From an uncultured Clostridia bacterium (GTDB taxonomy: Bacteria; Bacillota; Clostridia; Oscillospirales; Ruminococcaceae), in NCBI GenBank assembly GCA_947632425.1, contig CANRPG010000051.1:1-11082 (forward strand): a DNA stretch of 11,082 bases, given 5' to 3'. The position numbers and the translations under genes are program-made. Below the pieces are notes generated by a model, which was not told the DNA's origin, made no database searches, and saw nothing but the letters and a program-made list of their open reading frames with translations. Below, in pieces: positions 5,670 through 11,082 of this stretch. Each line of letters starts with the position of its first letter. Within the stretch, counting starts at the first letter, position 1.

Positions 5670-6968
5670 ATGAAAAGAACATTAAACATTATTCTCGCCG
5701 CCGCTATGAGTATGGCATTATTCAGCGGCTGCAACGACAAAAACGTCAGCAAGTACATACCTGACGGCAGCACCGCCGACAGCACTACCAACAGCGCCGT
5801 CGACACCAACAGCAGCACAGGCGGCACACCCACAAAAACGACCGAAGCGCTTGATACAGTCGTTACCGATTACAAGTACGACTTTTGGAGCAATGATTAC
5901 GACCTCAATATCATAACCGATAAGTATGTCTATTATGATGATGTATTAACTGCGGACGGTACAGGCAGTCACTTTTGTCAGGACTACAAAATAGACCTGC
6001 AAAGCGGAGAAATGACACCTCTTTGCAATTTACCCGGGTGCGATCATGGGTACACTGCCACGGACTGCGAATCATTCATACCAAGGGCTGCAATAGGCGA
6101 TAAATACTATGACCTCAAGCGCACGGAAATATTTACGTCCAACAAAATAATTGACGAGAGCGGCAATGTGGTTTTTGAAAACAAGTTTGCTTCAGATATT
6201 GCTCTGAAATACGCTGAGCAGCGAATGGAGGAGTACGACAGCGAAAGAAAAAAGTATGATGAAGATGATGTGAAGTATAGCATACATAGTATTCTGGCAG
6301 ATGAAAAGAACTTGTATATAGTGGGATATAATTACATATACGCATATGATGTTGAGACCAAGCAGACCACCGAGCCGATGATAATAGACGAAGATTTCTG
6401 GTGCGATATACTGGGAACTGATATGGAGAATAAAAGGGTATATTTTCAAAACGAGGTATTTGAAGTATTCATAGCAGACCTTGCAAATCAAACTGTCACC
6501 AAGGTTTATGACGGCAGGGTAGATGATCTTAAATTTTATAATGGTAAGATGTATTACTCACGCATTTTACCATATGACATCGAAGACCCGAACTCTCACG
6601 CTGTTGCGCAGATATTTGAGGCAGACCCCGACTTTAAAAATGAAAAAATGCTTATAGACGATTGCGCAAATGTCTTTAACATAAAGGACGATAAGATATT
6701 TTACTTTGATCCGTATAACGGCGAAGAGAATCAACAAACAATGCTGTACAGCTATGATATGAAAACAGGCGAAAGCAAAGAACTCTTTACAGTAGATAAT
6801 TTAGTAAGGATAATTACTGCGCCGCATATAGACAGAATATTTCTCGAGGGTATACATAACGAAGATAACGGTATATCTACTTCTCAGAACACTATCATCG
6901 TATCTTTAAGACCCGACGGCAGTGATGTGTGGACAAACGAGATCAAAAACCAGGAAACACTGTATTGA
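5670..6968 (+). CDS. Lipoprotein B of the lipoprotein/permease module
   Basis: This is a 432-residue exported lipoprotein, paralogous to lipoproteins A and C but the most diverged. The lipobox is FSGC with lipidated Cys21. A long Ser/Thr/Asp-rich tether (about 22-60) replaces the acidic tether of A and C. Shared marks are IDLQSGE (108-114), C119-x4-C124-x-H126-x6-C133 (one residue shorter than in A and C), KYSI (202-205), and IDRIF (387-391) with SLRPDGSDVW (412-421). A charged insertion around 180-200 (EQRMEEYDSERKKYDEDD) could be helical. The chosen start has AAAGGAG 9 nt upstream; an upstream in-frame TTG at 5628 lies in a leader hairpin and has no such site. It opens operon 2, with permease B 21 nt behind. 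Ligand and fold are unknown; a propeller-like fold is my guess. Confidence 0.88.
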   Translation: MKRTLNIILAAAMSMALFSGCNDKNVSKYIPDGSTADSTTNSAVDTNSSTGGTPTKTTEALDTVVTDYKYDFWSNDYDLNIITDKYVYYDDVLTADGTGSHFCQDYKIDLQSGEMTPLCNLPGCDHGYTATDCESFIPRAAIGDKYYDLKRTEIFTSNKIIDESGNVVFENKFASDIALKYAEQRMEEYDSERKKYDEDDVKYSIHSILADEKNLYIVGYNYIYAYDVETKQTTEPMIIDEDFWCDILGTDMENKRVYFQNEVFEVFIADLANQTVTKVYDGRVDDLKFYNGKMYYSRILPYDIEDPNSHAVAQIFEADPDFKNEKMLIDDCANVFNIKDDKIFYFDPYNGEENQQTMLYSYDMKTGESKELFTVDNLVRIITAPHIDRIFLEGIHNEDNGISTSQNTIIVSLRPDGSDVWTNEIKNQETLY

Positions 6969-6989
6969 CAGAATATCAAGGAGGACATT

Positions 6990-8309
6990 ATGTACGGAAT
7001 AGAACTTAAAAGAATACTGAGAAGCAAGGTGTTTATAATTCTTGCGCTACTCACGGTCGTATACTTTGCGTTTGTAATGAAGTGGTATTTCCGCGATTTC
7101 GGGGAATATATAAAGAGCGAAAAAACCAGCGCCGACAAGGTCAATGCTTGCATACAGCAGTATGTAGATAAGTCGCAAAACGGTGATATTGAAGAAGTCT
7201 GCGATCTTATAAAGGAAGATGCCGAAAGGCTGCGCCAAGAAAGTATGCAGTCCGGCGCAGACGTTCCCGACGGCGAGAAGAACGAGGAGTACTTTGAGCT
7301 GATGAACCAGTATTTATACCTCAGCTCCTGCCTTGATACTATCAACTATCAGTATAAAAGGTATCCGCAGCTTGTGTATACCACTCTTGATAAAGCATAT
7401 GGTGTAATCGACGACCCGCAGGCAAGCGAGTATAACATTAGGCTGAGCAACAAGGCGATAGAGCATTACAACGTCTATAAAGATTTCTCACTTGTCGATA
7501 CCACGCCCATTTCATCATGGAACTCTCACGAGAAGGTGAAATATGAATACTTCTATCTGATACTTTCGTTTGTGTTTGTAATACTCGCCGCAGATGTGTT
7601 CTGCGCAGAGCGCACCCTGAACCTTGAGGGCATGGTCTACACCGCAAAATACGGCAGAAAAAGGCTGTTTGTTTCAAAGCTGCTCTCGCTTCTCACCATA
7701 GCATTTGCAGCCGTGGCGCTCTTAACAGCATCAGATATAATACTGGCGCATTACTGCATGGGTGATCTTCTCTTTGAACCTATACAAATAATAGAATCAT
7801 ACAAAAGCTGCGTTTTCAACATAAACATTTTGCAGTTTATAATACTCAGCAACAGTATGCGGCTATTGCTGCTTGTGTTTGTAATAAGTATCGCGGCAGC
7901 CGTTTCGCAGCTTTCGGGCAAAGTGTTCTTCGCACTGATGTTCTCAGCCATACTGCTTGCAGCATTGACAGCGCTTTTCGTGTACTCCTCTCACTACGAA
8001 GTAGACGAAATAATAAACATGGAGACTATGGAATTCAGGCATATCTTCTATAAAGAAAGGCTTGACCTGTTCACAAAGCTGCGTGCATTCCTGCCGATTT
8101 GCCTCTCTCAGCCGCACGATTTCTTTGAAAAGTTTGACTATATCAACGTCGCGAACTTTCCGTTTTTAAGGCTGACTACCTGTGTAATAGTTACCGCCGC
8201 GGCAACCGTATTACTGCTGCTTTTCGCATATTTCAGATTCGGCAATGTTTTCGCTGTTTCACTGAAGAGAAAAGCCCCTAAGATAAAAGCAGCCGCCGCA
8301 GCCGCGTAA
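6990..8309 (+). CDS. ABC-2-type permease B, paralogue of permease A
   Basis: This 439-residue protein is collinear with permease A: one N-terminal helix (14-31), a large extracytoplasmic loop (about 32-185), then five more helices. Strongly conserved are LKRILRSKVFIIL (6-18), VYTAKYGRKRLF (216-227), VFVISIAAAVSQLS (296-309) and the final helix region (FLRLTTCVIVT ... RFGNV, 392-420). The outer loop is the least conserved part, fitting partner or ligand specialisation while the membrane core stays fixed. The C-terminus differs from permease A and ends in six alanines (KIKAAAAAA). AAGGAGG at 6978-6984 supports the start. It lies between lipoproteins B and C in one operon; it may pair with either, and could form a heterodimer with permease A (inference). 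No ATPase gene is adjacent. Confidence 0.82.
   Translation: MYGIELKRILRSKVFIILALLTVVYFAFVMKWYFRDFGEYIKSEKTSADKVNACIQQYVDKSQNGDIEEVCDLIKEDAERLRQESMQSGADVPDGEKNEEYFELMNQYLYLSSCLDTINYQYKRYPQLVYTTLDKAYGVIDDPQASEYNIRLSNKAIEHYNVYKDFSLVDTTPISSWNSHEKVKYEYFYLILSFVFVILAADVFCAERTLNLEGMVYTAKYGRKRLFVSKLLSLLTIAFAAVALLTASDIILAHYCMGDLLFEPIQIIESYKSCVFNINILQFIILSNSMRLLLLVFVISIAAAVSQLSGKVFFALMFSAILLAALTALFVYSSHYEVDEIINMETMEFRHIFYKERLDLFTKLRAFLPICLSQPHDFFEKFDYINVANFPFLRLTTCVIVTAAATVLLLLFAYFRFGNVFAVSLKRKAPKIKAAAAAA
8209..8249 (+). repeat. 41-bp block identical to 5014-5054 in permease A
   Basis: This is the second copy of the exact repeat over the end of the last permease helix. Identity stops where the two C-terminal tails become unrelated. 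Confidence 0.85.
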
Positions 8310-8346
8310 AGTGAAATACAGAGATAAATTATAGGAGGAAAGAAAC

Positions 8347-9519
8347 ATGAAAAAAGCATTATCTCTTTTATTGTCATTAACACTTGCGCTCGGCATGACC
8401 GCCTGCCAAAGCAAGGAGAAAGAGACCTACTTTGAAGAAAACTCTGCAGGCGAGATAGTTGACAGCGCCCTTTTGGAAAAGATCGAGCAGGAGGCAGAGC
8501 CGCTGAACACAAAGGTCGGAAATTACAAACAGCATACAAGAGACGGCTTTCGCGGTGATGGCACTACAATAAGCGACAAGTATCTGTACATTTTTCACCA
8601 TATGGGCGATATGGGGTACATAAAAGTGGACTTGCAGACCGGAGAAGCTATACCGCTGTGTGAAGTTGCAGGCTGCACGCATGATCCAAATCTTTTCCCC
8701 GATTGTATAAACAACAACTACCGACCCAATTCTACTGCTGTCGGCGATGCGATATGGCATACCGAAGATAATAAACTGCTTCAGACCAAAGACGGCGAAA
8801 CAAAGGTGCTGTATGAAAACAGCTACTGCAACGAAATAGAAGAGAACAACTACAAAGATTTTCCAAAAGAAAAGTATACGATTTTTGATATGACGATAGA
8901 TGATAACTATGCCTATCTGTTCGGCGGTTCATATGTTATACTGCTGGACAAAAACACTATGCAAGCCGTAAAAATTATCGATCTTACAGAAGATTCAATG
9001 CTTCTCTCCACTAACATTTATAAGGGAAAGATATACTTCAACACCGATCTGCACGAGCTGTATGTTGCAGATATTGAAAGCGGCGAGGTCACAAAGCTGG
9101 GAGATAAGGTAAACGACGTTTCGGTGCAGGACGACACGCTGTACTATATGGTAAAAGAGGGCGGCGGTCTTGAGATCTTTTCTGCCGACCTTGACTTCAA
9201 AAACAGCAAAAAGATAGCCTCGGGGTTTTATCTCAACCATTCTGTTGTAAGCGAAGGAAAGTTATACTATATCCCCACAGACAACGAAGGCATTATAATG
9301 TGCCATGATATTGCAAGCGGCGAAGAAACTCTGTTTTACGAGTGCAAAGCCCCGATATTCATCATCGGCTGTGCCGACTTTATAGACAGAATATTCTTCT
9401 GCACCGACAGCGCAATAGACCGGGAAACATACGAGCCGTACAGTCTTTTGATATCCATGCGCACTGACGGCAGCGACCTTTGGGTAAGGCGCTTTGACGG
9501 CGAAACGTGGAAGAATTAA
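8347..9519 (+). CDS. Lipoprotein C of the lipoprotein/permease module
   Basis: This 390-residue lipoprotein has the lipobox MTAC with lipidated Cys20. It is closer to lipoprotein A than to its operon neighbour B: both begin the mature part with 'ETY', share 'PLNTK' (52-56 here), VDLQTGE (94-100), C105-x4-C110-x-H112-x7-C120 followed by INN, and a further cysteine after 'YENSY' (Cys161; Cys179 in A). The C-terminus has IDRIF (346-350) and SMRTDGSDLW (370-379). AGGAGG lies ahead of the ATG, in a 37-nt gap after permease B that shows no promoter, so it is probably the last gene of operon 2. Unlike A and B it is not followed by its own permease; cstA comes next. It may share permease B or be what remains of a third module. 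Its function is unknown. Confidence 0.88.
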   Translation: MKKALSLLLSLTLALGMTACQSKEKETYFEENSAGEIVDSALLEKIEQEAEPLNTKVGNYKQHTRDGFRGDGTTISDKYLYIFHHMGDMGYIKVDLQTGEAIPLCEVAGCTHDPNLFPDCINNNYRPNSTAVGDAIWHTEDNKLLQTKDGETKVLYENSYCNEIEENNYKDFPKEKYTIFDMTIDDNYAYLFGGSYVILLDKNTMQAVKIIDLTEDSMLLSTNIYKGKIYFNTDLHELYVADIESGEVTKLGDKVNDVSVQDDTLYYMVKEGGGLEIFSADLDFKNSKKIASGFYLNHSVVSEGKLYYIPTDNEGIIMCHDIASGEETLFYECKAPIFIIGCADFIDRIFFCTDSAIDRETYEPYSLLISMRTDGSDLWVRRFDGETWKN

Positions 9520-9522
9520 GGC

Positions 9523-9551
9523 TTGACTTTGGATATTCGTTATGATATAAT
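9523..9551 (+). promoter_or_regulatory. cstA: Sigma-A promoter of cstA
   Basis: TTGACT (9523-9528), 17 nt, TATAAT (9546-9551). The -35 begins four bases after the lipoprotein C stop. There is no terminator hairpin in between, so operon 2 transcripts may also read into cstA. Confidence 0.85.
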
Positions 9552-9595
9552 TTTTTTGTCGATATTTATCAAAACACTAACTGCTCAAACCCACA

Positions 9596-9616
9596 GCAGC
9601 ATATTTAACGTGCTGC
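9596..9616 (+). promoter_or_regulatory. Hairpin in the cstA leader
   Basis: GCAGCA (9596-9601) and TGCTGC (9611-9616) are perfect inverted 6-mers with a 9-nt loop, in the middle of a leader of about 90 nt. There is no T tract, so it does not look like a terminator. I recognise no riboswitch. Confidence 0.4.
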
Positions 9617-9650
9617 CGGCTATACTGACAAAAATCAAGGAGGAGTGCAG

Positions 9651-11082
9651 ATGATCACTTTTATAATCGGCTTACTGCTGCTTATTATAGGCGGTACGGT
9701 TTACGGCGCAGTTTGCCAGCGAATATTCAGACCCGATGACAGAGAAACTCCGGCTGTAAGGCTGAACGACGGCGTTGATTACGTTCCGATGAACAAATGG
9801 AAGAACAGCCTTATACAGCTTTTGAATATAGCAGGGACAGGCCCTATTCTCGGGCCTATACAGGGTATTCTTTTCGGACCGGTTGCATTTATAACAATAC
9901 CGATAGGATGTGTTATCGGCGGAGCTTTCCATGACTATATGTGCGGAATGATCTCGCTAAGGAACGACGGTTCACAGATGCCTTCACTTATACGAAAGTA
10001 TATAGGCAAACATATGTATTTTATATACAATGTTTTCGTCTGCCTTTTAATGCTGCTTGTCGGCGCTGTTTTCATATACACACCCGGCGATCTGTTCGTT
10101 ACCCAGATATTAAAGGCAGACAACGGCATTTCAAGCCCTGTGATATGGATAGTCTACGGCGCTATTTTTGTTTATTATATTGTCGCTACACTTTTCCCCA
10201 TTGACAAGATCATAGGCAGAGTTTATCCTATTTTCGGCGGTATTCTTATTTTGTCAGCAATAGGCGTATTTATAGGTCTGTTTGTAAACGGCTATCCGCT
10301 TGACGAGATCTGGAATGTCGGCGTTTCGGGCGTGCACCCAAAAGGACTTCATTTTATGCCGATATTCTTTGTGACAGTTGCCTGCGGAATAGTTTCGGGC
10401 TTTCACTCCACACAGTCAACCCTTATCTCGCGCACTATGACACATGAAAAAGAGGGTCGCATGACATTCTACAACATGATGCTTCTAGAGGGATTTATAG
10501 CCATGATCTGGGCTGCTGCAACCATGGGGGTCATAAACCTCGGTCTTGCAGATGCCAATACGCCTGCTACAAATGTTGTCGGCATCATCGCCACTAATTT
10601 GCTGGGCTCCATAGGAGGGATAATCGCGATCGCCGGAGTTATAATACTGCCTATCACATCGGGAGATACGGCGCTGAGGTCGCTCCGTCTTATGACCGCA
10701 GATGCGCTGCATATTGATCAGTCTAAAAAGCGCAACAGGCTGCTGGTATCATTAGTGATATTTTTGGTAGTTGCCGCCCTGCTGGTATTTTCAAAAATGA
10801 ACGCCGACGGCTTCAATATACTGTGGCGGTATTTTGCATGGGCAAATCAGACTATTGCAGTATTTGCGTTTGCCATGATAGCAATTTATATGATAAAGCA
10901 CAAACAGCCGTTTCTTTTGTCGCTTATCCCGGGAATGTTTTATATGTTCGTTATATCGAGCTTTATACTGAATGCCGAGATCGGATTTGGTCTGCCGTGG
11001 ATAGCTAGCTATATAATCGGAGGCGTTTTAACAGCCGCATATGGAACGGCGGTCATAATATTCGGAAAGAAGCACGCAGAAA
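9651..11082 (+). CDS. cstA: Carbon starvation protein A family transporter, 3' end beyond window
   Basis: The frame is open from ATG 9651 to the window end (477 codons, no stop). It encodes a multi-spanning membrane protein of the CstA family, whose studied members import pyruvate or peptides, often when preferred carbon is scarce. Family marks include DGVDYVPMNKW (40-50), AGTGPILGPI (61-70), a HDY at 94-96, SGFHSTQSTLISR in the middle and TSGDTALRSLRL later. E. coli CstA is about 700 residues; this looks like the shorter clostridial form and may end soon after the window. AAGGAGG ends about 7 nt before the start. The gene has its own promoter and is probably unrelated to the lipoprotein cluster, marking its right border. 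The substrate cannot be told from the sequence. Confidence 0.92.
   Translation, partial: MITFIIGLLLLIIGGTVYGAVCQRIFRPDDRETPAVRLNDGVDYVPMNKWKNSLIQLLNIAGTGPILGPIQGILFGPVAFITIPIGCVIGGAFHDYMCGMISLRNDGSQMPSLIRKYIGKHMYFIYNVFVCLLMLLVGAVFIYTPGDLFVTQILKADNGISSPVIWIVYGAIFVYYIVATLFPIDKIIGRVYPIFGGILILSAIGVFIGLFVNGYPLDEIWNVGVSGVHPKGLHFMPIFFVTVACGIVSGFHSTQSTLISRTMTHEKEGRMTFYNMMLLEGFIAMIWAAATMGVINLGLADANTPATNVVGIIATNLLGSIGGIIAIAGVIILPITSGDTALRSLRLMTADALHIDQSKKRNRLLVSLVIFLVVAALLVFSKMNADGFNILWRYFAWANQTIAVFAFAMIAIYMIKHKQPFLLSLIPGMFYMFVISSFILNAEIGFGLPWIASYIIGGVLTAAYGTAVIIFGKKHAE

Noticed and set aside
6133..6491. Short minus-strand frames inside lipoprotein B
   Set aside because: No start signals or recognisable domains; they mirror AT-rich coding sequence.
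1..11082. CRISPR array, transposase gene or insertion-sequence ends
   Set aside because: No regularly spaced repeats, no transposase-like ORF and no paired terminal repeats with target duplications were seen.

Overview
The window looks like chromosomal DNA of a Gram-positive gut or rumen clostridium, most plausibly Oscillospiraceae/Ruminococcus-like. This rests on consensus AAGGAGG ribosome-binding sites, a YhaM-type HD exoribonuclease, lipobox lipoproteins, a short clostridial-type CstA, sigma-A promoters with 17-nt spacing, and ATA-rich codon use. The genus is an inference.

Layout. At the left edge, on the minus strand, lie a tRNA-Thr(TGT) cut by the window end, its consensus promoter, and a yhaM-like gene with its own promoter. 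From 1160 to 9519 runs an accessory cluster of envelope genes. Operon 1 (+) encodes a membrane-anchored exported protein of unknown family (1421-2542), lipoprotein A (2572-3768) and a six-helix ABC-2-type permease A (3780-5114). It ends at a hairpin that also serves a convergent, solitary Phd/YefM-type antitoxin gene (5128-5382, -). Operon 2 (+) encodes lipoprotein B (5670-6968), permease B (6990-8309) and lipoprotein C (8347-9519). A separate sigma-A promoter then starts cstA (9651 to the window end, incomplete).

The cluster is the interesting part. The three lipoproteins are paralogues sharing a C-x4-C-x-H-x(6,7)-C motif and a C-terminal IDRIF ... S-x-R-x-DGSD-x-W signature. The two permeases are close paralogues with a 41-bp identical stretch near their 3' ends. 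No ABC ATPase and no antitoxin partner is encoded in the window.

Both operons have the same upstream architecture: an inverted repeat TACAAAA-N11/12-TTTTGTA that includes the hexamer TGTACA, followed by TGTAAC-N16-GTGTAC, which resembles an extracytoplasmic-function (ECF) sigma promoter. I infer two co-regulated copies of a lipoprotein/permease module, possibly envelope-stress induced. What it senses or transports cannot be read from the sequence.
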